The position numbers were made by a program, and so were the translations under genes. From Salirhabdus salicampi (GTDB lineage Bacteria > Bacillota > Bacilli > Bacillales > Alkalibacillaceae), in the NCBI RefSeq assembly GCF_024259515.1, contig NZ_JANBWE010000002.1:372001-436000 (forward strand): a stretch of DNA of 64,000 bases. The letters are read 5' to 3'. The number at the start of each line of letters is the position of its first letter. The first letter of the stretch is position 1. The notes beneath the pieces were generated by a model. It saw only the letters and a program-made list of their open reading frames with translations. It had not been told where the DNA came from and did no database searches. This document shows positions 27,547 through 37,636 of this stretch, in pieces.

Positions 27547-28968
27547 TTAACCATGAATTTGTTTTCCTTCCACCGCCAAAGCAGCCTCGCCGATTGCTTC
27601 AGACAAAGTTGGATGTGGGTGAATTGTATGTCCCACTTCCCATGGTGTTGCGTCCAGCACTTTCGCTAAACCAGCTTCCGAAATCATATCGGTAACATGG
27701 GGACCAACCATATGAACGCCTAATAAGTCATTCGATCTTTGATCAGCTATCACTTTTACAAATCCGTCCGTTTCACCATGTACAAGGGCTTTCCCTACAG
27801 CTTGGAATGGAAATTTACCTACTTTAACTTGAAAACCTTTATCCCGGGCTTCTTCTTCGGTTAAACCTACACTAGCTACTTCCGGATTAGAGTAAATACA
27901 TGTCGGTACTTGCGTGTAATCCATTGGATAAGGATTAGCGTCTGCGATATGCTCAACAGCTACAATACCTTCATGGGAAGCTACATGAGCAAGCTGCATC
28001 CCTCCAATGACATCGCCAATTGCATATATGTGACTTTCTTTTGTTTGATAAAATTGATTCGTTTGGATGACACCATTTTCCACTACAATATCCGTATTTT
28101 CGAGACCTATATTTTGGACGTTTGCTTTGCGTCCAACTGAAACCAGCATCTTATCTGCTTCAAACGTCACCGATTCACCGTTGTGCTCAGCCTCGATTGT
28201 CACACCATTGTTTATTTGCACCGTATCTGGTAAAACTTTTGTGCTCGTTTTCAGTTTAATTCCTTTCTTCTGTAACAACTTCACCATTTCCTGAGAAACG
28301 TCCCGATCTTCAGATGGTAAAATGTGATCCAAGTATTCAATAACGGTTACGTCGACACCAAAATCTGCTAACATGGATGCCCATTCAATCCCAATTACAC
28401 CACCACCGACAATGACGATGGAGGATGGAAGCTCATCCATTTGTAACGCTTCATCTGATGTCATAACATATTGGCCATCAATTTCAAGACCTGGCAATGT
28501 ATTCGGCTTTGACCCAGTGGCAATTAACACATTTTTCGGAACTAACATTTCATTTTCTTCACCGTTATTCATTTCAACCGAAACAGTCCCTGGCATAGGC
28601 GAAAAAATACTCGGCCCTAAAATTCGACCAAACCCTTCATACACATCAATTTTGCCTTTTTTCATTAACCCTTGGACGCCTTTATGTAATGTATCAATAA
28701 TTTGTTGTTTACGCTGTTGAACATTTAAAAAATTCACTTTTGGTGCAGACGTATCAATACCGTATTTTTCTGCCTCTTTTGTTTGACGGAATACCTCAGC
28801 ACTACGTAACAACGCTTTTGATGGAATACAACCTTTATGCAAACACGTTCCACCAAGTTTTTCTTTCTCAACAACTGCAACCTTTAAGCCTAATTGAGAG
28901 GCACGGATAGCAGCAACATAACCTCCTGTACCTCCGCCCATAATGACTAAATCATACTCTTGAGCCAT
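27547..28968 (-). CDS. lpdV: Dihydrolipoyl dehydrogenase (E3) of the branched-chain complex
   Basis: A 473-residue FAD disulfide oxidoreductase that reoxidises the E2 lipoyl group with NAD. It shows the FAD motif VIMGGGTGGYVAA, the redox pair Cys42/Cys47 in GGTCLHKGCIPSKA, the NAD motif IVIVGGGVIGIEWASML (near 180) and the C-terminal catalytic HTIHPHPTLSEA. It is dedicated to this complex, judged by its place in the operon. Confidence 0.92.
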   Translation of the reverse strand: MAQEYDLVIMGGGTGGYVAAIRASQLGLKVAVVEKEKLGGTCLHKGCIPSKALLRSAEVFRQTKEAEKYGIDTSAPKVNFLNVQQRKQQIIDTLHKGVQGLMKKGKIDVYEGFGRILGPSIFSPMPGTVSVEMNNGEENEMLVPKNVLIATGSKPNTLPGLEIDGQYVMTSDEALQMDELPSSIVIVGGGVIGIEWASMLADFGVDVTVIEYLDHILPSEDRDVSQEMVKLLQKKGIKLKTSTKVLPDTVQINNGVTIEAEHNGESVTFEADKMLVSVGRKANVQNIGLENTDIVVENGVIQTNQFYQTKESHIYAIGDVIGGMQLAHVASHEGIVAVEHIADANPYPMDYTQVPTCIYSNPEVASVGLTEEEARDKGFQVKVGKFPFQAVGKALVHGETDGFVKVIADQRSNDLLGVHMVGPHVTDMISEAGLAKVLDATPWEVGHTIHPHPTLSEAIGEAALAVEGKQIHG

Positions 28969-28986
28969 CGATAACGCTCCCTTCTA

Positions 28987-30078
28987 CTATACCAATTCAT
29001 TCGGATAGATTTTTGCTTCTTCCTCTTCCTTCAGTACACGCAAAGTTCCAGATGCTAGTGCTTCTAGTTCGTTTTCTCCAGGATACACCATAATATCCGC
29101 GATCCAGTTAATCCGGTCACTAATTTTATGAATAAATTCTTTACCGTAAGCAAGGCCACCAGTTAGCACAATTCCATCTACCTTTCCGTTTAACACGATA
29201 CTCATCGCACCAATTTCTTTGGCTACTTGGTATGCCATCGCGTCGTATACCATTTCCGCCTTTTTGTCACCTTCTTGAATCATCTGTTCCACCGTTAAGG
29301 CATCGTTAGTTTGTAAATATCCCATAAGGCCGCCGTGTCCTACTAATTTTTTCATTACTTCTTCACGGAAATATTCACCACTAAAGCACATTTGAACGAG
29401 GTCACCAACGGGAACAGTTCCGGCCCTTTCAGGTGAAAACGGACCATCACCGTGAAGACCATTATTAACATCAATAACTCGACCTTGACGGTGAGCCCCA
29501 ACGGTTATTCCACCACCCATATGCGCAACAATCAAATTCAATTGATGATAAGGTTTCCCTAATTCCTCAGCCGCTTTTCTCGCGACAGCCTTTTGGTTTA
29601 AAGCGTGAAAAATACTTTTACGGGGTATTTCAGGAACACCAGATAATCGCGCAATTTCTTCTAATTCATCTACAACTACCGGGTCTACAATAAAAGCCGG
29701 AATGTTTAATCCTGTAGCAATTTCATGTGCTAAAATACCTCCAAGATTAGACGCATGTTCTCCGTTATACCCCATTCTTAAATCTTCTAACATTTTCTCA
29801 TTCACTTTATAGGTGCCGCCTTCAATTGGGCGTAACAGCCCGCCACGGCCACAAACAGCATCTAACTTCGAAATATTGATTCCTTCAGAATGAAGTGCTT
29901 CCAGAATAATTTCTTTACGGAAACTGTATTGATCAATAATCCGGTTATAGGCCGAAATATCATCCGCTTGGTGACGAATTGTTTTTTCCATAATACAAAC
30001 TTCATTATCGAATACACCAATCTTGGTTGAAGTTGAGCCTGGATTGATGACGAGTATGCGGTATACACTTTGCTGCAA
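28987..30078 (-). CDS. buk: Butyrate kinase
   Basis: A 363-residue acetate/butyrate kinase family enzyme (acyl phosphate + ADP to carboxylate + ATP), here probably acting on branched acyl phosphates. It shows [14 protein letters not shown] (near 10-23), [25 protein letters not shown] (written across two motifs near 182-206) and [12 protein letters not shown] (near 298). The start is TTG with GGGGGAG 6 bases upstream. It sits between bcd and lpdV, as in B. subtilis. Confidence 0.91.
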   Translation of the reverse strand: MQQSVYRILVINPGSTSTKIGVFDNEVCIMEKTIRHQADDISAYNRIIDQYSFRKEIILEALHSEGINISKLDAVCGRGGLLRPIEGGTYKVNEKMLEDLRMGYNGEHASNLGGILAHEIATGLNIPAFIVDPVVVDELEEIARLSGVPEIPRKSIFHALNQKAVARKAAEELGKPYHQLNLIVAHMGGGITVGAHRQGRVIDVNNGLHGDGPFSPERAGTVPVGDLVQMCFSGEYFREEVMKKLVGHGGLMGYLQTNDALTVEQMIQEGDKKAEMVYDAMAYQVAKEIGAMSIVLNGKVDGIVLTGGLAYGKEFIHKISDRINWIADIMVYPGENELEALASGTLRVLKEEEEAKIYPNELV

Positions 30079-30098
30079 CTAAGACTCCCCCTATTGCT

Positions 30099-31196
30099 CT
30101 ATCTTTTTCTCGTTAATATGTTGTGTCCGTTACGCAAAAATTGACTACGTGACTTCCGTAATGTTTCGATGCGTTCTTCTGCTAAACGATCTGCAGCTAA
30201 ATGTGTCGGAACATTGTCACGCTTTGAAATAGAAAATACTTTCTCAATCGTGTCGTAGATGCCTTCAATGCGTTTCATAGCTCGATCATGACTGTATCCA
30301 TATAATTCATCCGCAACATTTATAACGCCACCAGCATTTATGACATAATCCGGTGCATATGCAATTCCTTTTTCATGAATAATATCACCATGCCTTGACT
30401 CTTTAAGCTGATTATTTGCAGAACCAGCAATGACTTTCGCTTTCAGTCTTGGGATTGTTTCATCGTTGACTGTAGCACCGAGGGCACATGGTGCATAAAT
30501 ATCACATTCAACGTCGTATATATCATTTGGGTCAACCGCTTTAGCCCCAAATTCCTCTACTGCTCGGTTTACCGCTTCTTTATTAATATCTGTAACGATT
30601 AGCTGTGCACCTTCTTCATGTAAATGTCTACATAATGTGAAGGCAACACTACCTACACCTTGAACTGCAACTACTTTCCCCTCTAAGGAGTCAGAGCCAA
30701 AGGCTTCCTTCGCTGCAGCTTTCATACCGCGATACACACCGTATGCAGTAGCCGGAGAAGGATTACCAGATGAACCAAACGCCGGTGATATTCCTGTCAC
30801 AAAGTCAGTCTCTTGGTAGATTAAGTCCATATCCGCTTCCGTCGTCCCTACATCTTCCGCTGTAATATAACGTCCATTCAGCCCTTGAATGTAACGACCG
30901 AACGCACGAAACATTTCTTCGTTTTTATCTTTACGTGGATCCCCAATAATTACGGTTTTACCTCCACCTAAATTCAATCCTGCTGCTGCGTTTTTATATG
31001 TCATCCCTTTCGCTAAACGTAGGGCGTCTATAACCGCTTCTTCCTCAGAGTCATATGTCCACATACGCGTTCCACCTAAAGCAGGACCAATTGTTGTATC
31101 ATGAATAGCAATAATTGCTTTTAAGCCAGAATTTTTATCTTGGCAAAATAAAACTTGCTCGTAATCATATTGTTCTAAATAAGTAAATAATTCCAT
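30099..31196 (-). CDS. bcd: Branched-chain amino acid (leucine) dehydrogenase
   Basis: A 365-residue NAD-dependent amino-acid dehydrogenase that deaminates Leu, Val and Ile to 2-oxo acids. The Gly-rich [10 protein letters not shown] and catalytic Lys region [20 protein letters not shown] (near 77-96; Lys80-type) and the NAD motif [10 protein letters not shown] (near 180) are visible. It feeds the keto acids straight to the dehydrogenase complex encoded downstream. Confidence 0.93.
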   Translation of the reverse strand: MELFTYLEQYDYEQVLFCQDKNSGLKAIIAIHDTTIGPALGGTRMWTYDSEEEAVIDALRLAKGMTYKNAAAGLNLGGGKTVIIGDPRKDKNEEMFRAFGRYIQGLNGRYITAEDVGTTEADMDLIYQETDFVTGISPAFGSSGNPSPATAYGVYRGMKAAAKEAFGSDSLEGKVVAVQGVGSVAFTLCRHLHEEGAQLIVTDINKEAVNRAVEEFGAKAVDPNDIYDVECDIYAPCALGATVNDETIPRLKAKVIAGSANNQLKESRHGDIIHEKGIAYAPDYVINAGGVINVADELYGYSHDRAMKRIEGIYDTIEKVFSISKRDNVPTHLAADRLAEERIETLRKSRSQFLRNGHNILTRKR

Positions 31197-31211
31197 TATC
31201 GTTTCCTCCTT

Positions 31212-32123
31212 TTAATTGGCATTCGTAGATTGTAGAGCTAAAGCTAACGAATACAATTTACTTTCTGCAGAATCCGCACGGGATGTTAAAACAATTGGTG
31301 CTTTTCCACCAGTTACGAAAGCAGCGACTTTAGCTTGAGCATAGTAGACGAACGATTTATACAATGAATTCCCTGTTTCAATCGTAGGTACTAGAAGAAT
31401 ATCTGCATGACCAGCTACTTCTGAATGAACATTTTTTTGTTTAGCAGCCTTTTCTGAAATTGCATTGTCAAAAGCTAATGGACCATCAACGATACAATCG
31501 CTAATTTGCCCTCTTTTTTGCATTTGGGTCAAAATAGCAGCATCCAATGTTGCTGGCATTTTCGGATTTACCACTTCAACAGCAGCTAAAACAGCTATTT
31601 TCGGACAGTCAACCCCAATAGAGTTGACCACCTTTGCAGCGTTTTGAATAATTTGAACCTTCTCTTCTAATGAAGGTTGAATATTCATCCCAGCATCTGT
31701 AACAAATAAGAATTGCTCCCCTGCCGGAAAAGCGAAGGCTGCAATATGTGATAACAAACCTTTCCCTTTTATTCCATAGTCTTTATGAAGAACTTCTTTT
31801 AACAAAACATTGGAAGGAAGGTTTCCCTTCATAACGACATCTGCTTCACCATTGTTTACAGCTTGCACGGCTAACATAGCAGCTTGTTGTTCGTCTTCCG
31901 AAAAGATACATTTTATCCTTTCATCTGTGAGATTTAAAGCAATTTGATTGGCTATTTCTTTCATTTTATCGACATTGCCAAAAAGAAGAAATTTTGCTAT
32001 TTCATGTTCCATCGCTGCTTTTATTGCAAATAGTACATCCTGTTCGTCTGCTTTTGCTACAGCAACTACTTGTTTTCCTCCTGTCTTTGATACATCATCC
32101 ATTATCGTTTCGAATAAGTTCAT
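31212..32123 (-). CDS. ptb: Phosphate butyryltransferase
   Basis: A 303-residue phosphotransacylase that exchanges the CoA of (branched) acyl-CoA for phosphate; with buk it recovers ATP. Family features include VVMKGNLPSNVLLKEVL, FLFVTDAGMNIQPSLEEK and ADILLVPTIETGNSLYKSF. There are two adjacent ATGs; the second, at 32123, is 5 bases from AAGGTGGG and is preferred. It is the first gene of the bkd operon, about 40 bases from the sigma-54 promoter. Confidence 0.9.
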   Translation of the reverse strand: MNLFETIMDDVSKTGGKQVVAVAKADEQDVLFAIKAAMEHEIAKFLLFGNVDKMKEIANQIALNLTDERIKCIFSEDEQQAAMLAVQAVNNGEADVVMKGNLPSNVLLKEVLHKDYGIKGKGLLSHIAAFAFPAGEQFLFVTDAGMNIQPSLEEKVQIIQNAAKVVNSIGVDCPKIAVLAAVEVVNPKMPATLDAAILTQMQKRGQISDCIVDGPLAFDNAISEKAAKQKNVHSEVAGHADILLVPTIETGNSLYKSFVYYAQAKVAAFVTGGKAPIVLTSRADSAESKLYSLALALQSTNAN

Positions 32124-32162
32124 CATGTCCCACCTTCTATGTTCGATCTTACCTATAAATGA

Positions 32163-32179
32163 TGCAAAAATCGTGCCAA
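32163..32179 (-). promoter_or_regulatory. Sigma-54 (SigL) promoter of the bkd operon
   Basis: The minus strand reads TTGGCACGATTTTTGCA, matching the -24/-12 consensus TTGGCACnnnnnTTGCA at every fixed position. It lies 40 bases upstream of ptb and next to the gene for a sigma-54 activator. Transcription should start near 32152. Confidence 0.92.
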
Positions 32180-32222
32180 CCTTAATTTTTATGAAAACGC
32201 TTTATTTACAACACCTTTCTCG

Positions 32223-32254
32223 TGCAATGTTTTTCATCCATGAAAATTATTGCA
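32223..32254. promoter_or_regulatory. Imperfect palindrome, probable BkdR upstream activator site
   Basis: A 32-base inverted repeat whose 15-base arms match at 13 of 15 positions (TGCAAT...TTTTCAT and ATGAAAA...ATTGCA) around a 2-base centre. It starts 43 bases upstream of the -24 element and overlaps the bkdR stop codon. There is no T-run, so it is not a plain terminator. Enhancer function is inferred from spacing and symmetry. Confidence 0.55.
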
Positions 32255-34322
32255 TGATACTTTTGTCAATATTGTGCTTCTCTAGTTTGTAATATAAATT
32301 CCGCACTGAAATATTTAAATGTTTTGCTGTTTCCGTTTTGTTAAAATCATTGGCTTTTAAAGCATCCAATAAAACTTCCTTTTCATATTGTTCCATCGTT
32401 TGTTGTAAAGATTGGCCCGTCCAACTCTTTTCTTTCTCCTCTTTGTTCAACTGTTCTTTCGATGAAACACCTTGAACTAGTTCAGGAATATGGTGCTTCA
32501 TAATCATTTCATCATGAATCTCCATATAAATCATTGCACGTCCAATAATGTTTTCCAATTCTCGAACATTTCCCGGGAAACGATATTGTTTTAAATATTG
32601 AATGGCATCCTCACTGATTGATTGAACATTTCGACCATAATCTTGGTTTAGCTTATCAATCAAATGATGAATAAGTGCAGGTAAGTCATTCATCCGCTCG
32701 CGCAAAGGAGGGATATAAATCGGCAGACGGTTGAGGCGATAATATAAGTCTTCGCGAAAAGTACCGTTCATGATCGCCTTTTCTAAATTAACGTTTGTGG
32801 CACCAATCACTCTGACATCAACTGAGATTGGTTTTGTACCCCCAACACGGACAATTTCACCTTCTTGCAACACACGTAATAGTTTTGCCTGCATGTTTAA
32901 GGATAAATCACCGATCTCATCAAGAAAGATACTCCCATAGGTTGCCTCTTCAAATAATCCTTTTTTGCCGCCCTTTTTGGCACCAGAAAAAGCACCCTCT
33001 TCATAACCGAACAATTCACTTTCTAAAATGGATTCGGCAATTGCAGCACAATTTACTCGAATAAATTTGTTATGACGTCGGTTACTCTCATTATGTATTG
33101 CATGGGCGAAAAGTTCTTTACCTGTTCCGGACTCACCCCTTAAAAGCACAGTGGCTGGTGTTTTCGCTCCAACTTTTGCTTGTTCTAAAGCAATGTTCAT
33201 TTCTTCAGATGTGGCAATAATGTCATCGAATGTATATTTCGCTTCTAAATTTCGAATAATTTGCCTAGCCCGTCTTAATTCACTCGTTAAAGTATGAATT
33301 TCTGTTAAGTCATGTATGACACCTACACTACCTTTCAGCTTTCCATCAACAATAACAGGGGCAACGTTAACCATGACTTCTTTTTTTGCAGGACCTACTT
33401 TCATGCGTACACCTCTTACAGGGCGTCTCGTCTGTAACACCTTTAAGTGCATACTCTCCCCTTCAGAAATATCCGCAGTGGCCGGTTTCCCAATCACGTC
33501 TTTTTCTGTTAATCCAGTGATTTTCGTATAAGCAGGGTTAATCATAAGACCTGCCCCATTTTCATCCACGACAGAAATCGCTTCCTCTGAAGAGTGGATA
33601 ATTGCCTCCAGCATTGTTTTAATATCCTTTAAATCTGTTAACTCTTCTGCTAAATCCACGACTTCCGTAATATCTTTAAAGACAGCAAAAGCCCCCATTA
33701 ATTGTTCGTCAGGGCCAATCAATGGTATTCTCGTCGAAATGACTTTTTTCCCGTTTTCAAGGGTTACCTTTTGATTCACTTCTTTTCGTCTAATTTTCAT
33801 AACATGCGGCAATCTAGTTGTAGGAATAACTTGTTCTACTGGTTGTTGAATCATGTTTTCCTTTTTATCGCCTAATATTTTCTCAGCACTTCGATTGACG
33901 AACGTAATTTGCGCTTTTTCATTAATTACAATCATGCCGTCATGTATATTATTTAAAATGAGCTCTCTACTCTTAGTCTGCCGTTTCAGTTCATTTAACA
34001 ATGTTTCTTTTTCATCTAACAATTGGGATGTAATGAATGCAACAGAACCGGGAATGACGACAGTATTATAAGGCTTCGAAGTAATGATGTCTTGAAATAC
34101 TTCATCACTCCCTGTTGCCTCAACTATAATATCAATGTTTTTATGTAACCATGAGCGATAGTTTTCCCCAACAGGAATCCCCCACTCTTTCGCTAAGCGG
34201 ATACCAGGTGCTGAACGATTTTTATCAACTATACTAACAACTTCCAGCATATCAGTTTGGTTTAATAGTTTAAGCAAAGATGTTCCACCTTTGCCTGCTC
34301 CGACAATTAACACCTTTTTCAT
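32247..34322 (-). CDS. bkdR: Sigma-54-dependent transcriptional activator BkdR
   Basis: A 691-residue activator; B. subtilis BkdR has 692. Domains in order: an N-terminal nucleotide-binding-like fold ([14 protein letters not shown], 4-17), two PAS domains (about 125-235 and 245-355), a central AAA+ domain (about 365-600) with GESGTGKE (Walker A) and GAFSGA (the sigma-54 contact loop), and a C-terminal Fis-type helix-turn-helix ([20 protein letters not shown]). Start 34322 is 4 bases from AAGGTGG. It activates the adjacent bkd operon from the sigma-54 promoter. Confidence 0.92.
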   Translation of the reverse strand: MKKVLIVGAGKGGTSLLKLLNQTDMLEVVSIVDKNRSAPGIRLAKEWGIPVGENYRSWLHKNIDIIVEATGSDEVFQDIITSKPYNTVVIPGSVAFITSQLLDEKETLLNELKRQTKSRELILNNIHDGMIVINEKAQITFVNRSAEKILGDKKENMIQQPVEQVIPTTRLPHVMKIRRKEVNQKVTLENGKKVISTRIPLIGPDEQLMGAFAVFKDITEVVDLAEELTDLKDIKTMLEAIIHSSEEAISVVDENGAGLMINPAYTKITGLTEKDVIGKPATADISEGESMHLKVLQTRRPVRGVRMKVGPAKKEVMVNVAPVIVDGKLKGSVGVIHDLTEIHTLTSELRRARQIIRNLEAKYTFDDIIATSEEMNIALEQAKVGAKTPATVLLRGESGTGKELFAHAIHNESNRRHNKFIRVNCAAIAESILESELFGYEEGAFSGAKKGGKKGLFEEATYGSIFLDEIGDLSLNMQAKLLRVLQEGEIVRVGGTKPISVDVRVIGATNVNLEKAIMNGTFREDLYYRLNRLPIYIPPLRERMNDLPALIHHLIDKLNQDYGRNVQSISEDAIQYLKQYRFPGNVRELENIIGRAMIYMEIHDEMIMKHHIPELVQGVSSKEQLNKEEKEKSWTGQSLQQTMEQYEKEVLLDALKANDFNKTETAKHLNISVRNLYYKLEKHNIDKSIMQ

Positions 34323-34463
34323 GGCTCCACCTTCAATCTGCAAAATATTGCATACAATACAATAATAAGAGAGATTCCCCTATTTCGCAAGTTTGTATAT
34401 TTTCATTATGTAAAAGCTTTGATATACTTACCAAAGTAATGTTCGACGAAGGAGCTTATAAAT

Positions 34464-34703
34464 ATGATTAGATTCATCGCACTTATTATATTGGTCATAC
34501 CAGGGATCATCGCAACACTCGGAATCAAGCTTATGCGAGATACATTATTCGCAATTCTCCATCCAATCTTTTTCCATTTAGTCATACAATTCATATTTGG
34601 ACTACTATTTTTCTTAGGTGGCTTAGCCTTTATAGGTGGCTTTATTTTACATAGGGACCGGAAACGAAATTTAACTAAAGGACGCTTCCGTAACAACCCA
34701 TAA
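34464..34703 (+). CDS. yqzF: YqzF family membrane protein (DUF2627)
   Basis: A 79-residue protein with two membrane segments (about 4-20 and 35-62) and a basic tail (HRDRKRNLTKGRFRNN). Size, topology and the position next to bkdR match DUF2627/YqzF. AAGGAG lies 9 bases before the ATG. Function unknown. Confidence 0.8.
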   Translation: MIRFIALIILVIPGIIATLGIKLMRDTLFAILHPIFFHLVIQFIFGLLFFLGGLAFIGGFILHRDRKRNLTKGRFRNNP

Positions 34704-34737
34704 AAAAAGCTGAAAGCAGAGTGCTTTCAGCTTTTTT
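34702..34737. terminator. Bidirectional terminator between yqzF and aspartokinase
   Basis: A perfect 15-base-pair stem (34704-34718 with 34722-34736) with a 3-base loop and A/T-runs, between converging genes. Confidence 0.92.
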
Positions 34738-34740
34738 CAA

Positions 34741-36087
34741 TTAGCCAAAAAATTGTTTATAAAGCTCTTGTACTGACCGCTCTAATCCTTCAGCCTTAAT
34801 CCCGAACATCATGGAAACTTCGGAAGAGCCTTGGTTAATCATTTCAATATTCACTTCAGCATTTTTAAAGGCATCGGTTGCTTTACTCGCCATTCCAAAT
34901 GTACTATTCATGCCTTCCCCAACAATCATAATCATTGCTAAGTCTCGCTCTATAGTAACGGTATCAACATTTAGTTCTTCTTTAATACGGTGAACAACCG
35001 CATCTTCTTTTTCTTTTGGTAGTTCGCTTTCTCGAATAATGACAGACATGTCATCAATACCAGACGGAACATGTTCAAAGGAAATCCCTTCATCCACAAG
35101 AATTTGCAGTAAATGTTTCCCGAAGCCAACCTCTCTGTTTAATAAATATTTGCTAACATATATACTAATAAACCCTGTATCACTTGCAATTCCCGTCACA
35201 ACCCCATCATTATCTTCTGGCTTAGTTGAAACAATCATTGTACCAGGCTTTTCTGGGTTATTCGTATTTTTAATGCACACTGGAATCTTAGCTTGGAAAG
35301 CTGGTATGAGTGCCTCATCATGAAACACAGAAAAACCAGCATATGATAGTTCTCGCATTTCCTTATACGTTAGTGATTTAATTTCCTTTGGGTTCTCTAC
35401 AATATTTGGATTCACACAATAAACAGAGTCAACATCAGTAAAATTTTCATATAGGTCCGCTTTTACACCAGCAGCGACAATAGAACCTGTTATATCAGAG
35501 CCACCACGCGGGAACGTCAGCAAGTCTCCAGCTTTTGTATATCCGAAAAATCCAGGTATGACAATGATTCCTTGTTTTTCCCTTAACTCGTACAGTTTAG
35601 GATAACTCTCATCAAGAACTTGTGCACCACCAGGCTCATCACTTACGGTTATACCTGCTTCCTTTGGGTTTATGTAGGTTGCGTTTACGCCTAGGAGCTG
35701 TAAATATTCACTTAACACTCTAGCTAATGAGTCTTCTCCCATTGCTTTTAATGAATCGATCTTGTGCTTTACATTTTCACTTTGTAAAATGTAATCAATT
35801 TGGTCACTAATCTCATTTAGAACTGCGTTCGATAGTTGGAGTTCATTCGTAATATCAGCGAAACGATTTATAATTTGATCTTTCGTATAACCGATATCTT
35901 CCCCGGAAAAGGCTTTTTCTCCAAGCTCGATAAACAAGTCTGTTACTTTGATATCGTCACTGGACCGTTTCCCTGGTGCCGATACAACAACAAATTTCCG
36001 ATCCTGATCACTTGTTACAATGTTTGCTACTTTCTTTAACATTTCTGCAGTTGCTACAGAACTTCCACCAAATTTTACGACCTTCAT
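34741..36087 (-). CDS. thrD: Aspartokinase III-type (ThrD/YclM)
   Basis: A 448-residue aspartate kinase, the first step to Lys, Met and Thr. It opens KVVKFGGSSVA (ATP site), shows FPRGGSDITGS and ENFTDVDSVYCVNP (aspartate site, near 200-225), and has two C-terminal ACT domains (about 300-370 and 375-440; EMINQGSSEVSMMFG). The overall pattern matches B. subtilis YclM rather than DapG/LysC, which are shorter and make an internal beta subunit. No lysine riboswitch was seen in the 270 bases upstream, as expected for the threonine-regulated isozyme. Confidence 0.87.
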   Translation of the reverse strand: MKVVKFGGSSVATAEMLKKVANIVTSDQDRKFVVVSAPGKRSSDDIKVTDLFIELGEKAFSGEDIGYTKDQIINRFADITNELQLSNAVLNEISDQIDYILQSENVKHKIDSLKAMGEDSLARVLSEYLQLLGVNATYINPKEAGITVSDEPGGAQVLDESYPKLYELREKQGIIVIPGFFGYTKAGDLLTFPRGGSDITGSIVAAGVKADLYENFTDVDSVYCVNPNIVENPKEIKSLTYKEMRELSYAGFSVFHDEALIPAFQAKIPVCIKNTNNPEKPGTMIVSTKPEDNDGVVTGIASDTGFISIYVSKYLLNREVGFGKHLLQILVDEGISFEHVPSGIDDMSVIIRESELPKEKEDAVVHRIKEELNVDTVTIERDLAMIMIVGEGMNSTFGMASKATDAFKNAEVNIEMINQGSSEVSMMFGIKAEGLERSVQELYKQFFG

Positions 36088-36361
36088 TTTCTCTCACCAC
36101 TTTTTTCTTTTATTCCTTATCTAGTTAATATGTTTAGTATTTTAACATAGTTCTGAATTCTTCTCTATACATCGTCTCAAATTACCTAAGCCCTAAAGTC
36201 ACCACCCAAATTATATTGCTCAGTCAGCATAGGCTAAAAATTTGATGAACTATTGTTAATGTACAAAGATAATGGCCACATTAAAAAATAAACAACGTAA
36301 ATTGTGCCTTTTGGAGGATAAGCCCTATAAAATGGTAATATGTATGTAGGGGGGGATTTAG

Positions 36362-36505
36362 ATGGGATTAAAATCGACGATTTATAAAATGTTGCGTATT
36401 TGGAACGACGTAGATGCGGTTCGAAAAGGAAAGATTGGCAAACGTATTGGCCGACGGGCTAGTGGAAAGGCAGCGGGGAAAGCAATCCGCAAAATATTCA
36501 AATAA
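36362..36505 (+). CDS. Small basic protein (47 aa), unknown function
   Basis: The frame begins MGLKSTIYKMLRIWNDVDAV and continues with a Lys/Arg/Gly-rich half (RKGKIGKRIGRRASGKAAGK) ending KIFK. About one third of the residues are Lys or Arg, so nucleic-acid or membrane binding is possible. AGGGGGGG lies 8 bases before the ATG, and the stop is followed by a strong hairpin. Nothing is convincingly assigned; similar short basic proteins occur in Bacillaceae. Confidence 0.6.
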   Translation: MGLKSTIYKMLRIWNDVDAVRKGKIGKRIGRRASGKAAGKAIRKIFK

Positions 36506-36508
36506 CAC

Positions 36509-36550
36509 TAAAAAGCCTCCTATCTTTTCCGTAAAAGATAGGAGGCTTCG
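36509..36550 (-). terminator. Strong terminator of spo0A
   Basis: A perfect 16-base-pair stem (36513-36528 with 36533-36548), 4-base loop. On the minus strand a TTTTTAG run follows, so it mainly ends spo0A; on the plus strand the tail is CGTTTGTG, a weaker terminator for the small basic gene. Confidence 0.9.
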
Positions 36551-36610
36551 TTTGTGATAATAAATATGATTCCGTAAGTAACAAAGGACTATTATACAGA
36601 TCGGCTTCCT

Positions 36611-37396
36611 TTAACTTACACGATGTTCTAAACATAAACGATCTGCAACCATTGCAATAAATTCACTATTTGTTGGCTTAGCTTTTGACATATTTACCGT
36701 ATAACCAAACAGAGACGAGATTGAATCAACATTTCCTCTATTCCAAGCTACTTCAATAGCATGACGAATAGCACGTTCCACCCGGGATGCCGTTGTGTTA
36801 AACTTTTTCGCAATATCAGGATATAGTACTTTTGTAATAGAACCTAATAATTCAATATCATTGTACACCATGGAAATCGCTTCCCTTAAGTACATATACC
36901 CTTTAATATGTGCTGGTACACCGATCTCGTGAATAATATTTGTAATACTGGCATCCAAATCAATTTTTCTGCCTTTACTTTTTGCCGCTTTTACTCCTTC
37001 ACTTTGTTTATGTACCATAGGAAGTCCGTGCACGTTCATAACTTGTTCTTTCAACCGCTCCATATCAAATGGCTTTAAAATGAAATAAGAAGCACCTAGA
37101 TCTACTGCCTTCTTCGTCACCTCTTCTTGACCAAATGCTGTTAACATAATTACCTTAGGCAATGTGCTTACCTCAAGGTCTTTCATACTGCTTAGTACTG
37201 CTAATCCGTCCACATGAGGCATAATAATGTCTAAAATAAGAACGTCAGGTTTAACATCCTCTATTAGTGATAAACAGTCCCTTCCGTTATGCGCCGTCCC
37301 CACTACATCAATTTCGGGCTGGTCTTCAAAATAATCCACTAATAGCTGAACGAGTTCTCGGTTGTCATCAGCTAAACAAACTTTAATCTTTTCCAC
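36611..37396 (-). CDS. spo0A: Sporulation master regulator Spo0A
   Basis: A 261-residue response regulator. The receiver domain (1-125) has phospho-acceptor Asp56 in [13 protein letters not shown], the acidic pocket DD (10-11) and Lys in ILKPFD near 108. The C-terminal DNA-binding domain (from about 150) shows [15 protein letters not shown] and [19 protein letters not shown], which contact the 0A box. The start is GTG with AAGGAGG 7 bases upstream, as in B. subtilis. It lies downstream of spoIVB with its own terminator and promoter. Confidence 0.97.
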   Translation of the reverse strand: MEKIKVCLADDNRELVQLLVDYFEDQPEIDVVGTAHNGRDCLSLIEDVKPDVLILDIIMPHVDGLAVLSSMKDLEVSTLPKVIMLTAFGQEEVTKKAVDLGASYFILKPFDMERLKEQVMNVHGLPMVHKQSEGVKAAKSKGRKIDLDASITNIIHEIGVPAHIKGYMYLREAISMVYNDIELLGSITKVLYPDIAKKFNTTASRVERAIRHAIEVAWNRGNVDSISSLFGYTVNMSKAKPTNSEFIAMVADRLCLEHRVS

Positions 37397-37444
37397 AATG
37401 TTTCCTCCTTATTCCATGTTACTCCCCTTTATTCCACATAATAT

Positions 37445-37471
37445 ATTCGACACAAGTACAATAATTCCTTT
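37445..37471 (-). promoter_or_regulatory. Sigma-H promoter of spo0A with overlapping 0A box
   Basis: Minus strand: -35 AAAGGAATT (37463-37471), 11-base spacer, -10 GTCGAAT (37445-37451). This fits the sigma-H consensus RnAGGAwWW-n11/12-RnnGAAT. A perfect 0A box TGTCGAA (37446-37452) overlaps the -10. A second TGTCGAA lies on the plus strand at 37567-37573. The arrangement matches the autoregulated Ps promoter of B. subtilis. Confidence 0.82.
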
Positions 37472-37605
37472 TTTAACGGAAAAAACTTTTATTTTTTTAA
37501 GAAAAATCGATAAATACTCGCATTATCTTACTTTTTCATGTTATTTCTACATTTTTTGATATTTTTTGTCGAAAAATCTTTATTTTACCATTAAAAATGG
37601 ACAGA

Positions 37606-37636
37606 CAAAAAAGCGAGAGAATTAACTCGCCTTTTG
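37606..37636 (-). terminator. Terminator of spoIVB
   Basis: Minus-strand stem GCGAG/CTCGC extended by A-T pairs, followed by TTTTTTG. It overlaps the spoIVB stop region and isolates spoIVB from spo0A. Confidence 0.72.

Noticed and set aside
36088-36361. Possible lysine riboswitch upstream of aspartokinase
   Set aside because: The 270 bases lack the conserved lysine-box elements and a terminator hairpin; the enzyme is of the threonine-regulated type.
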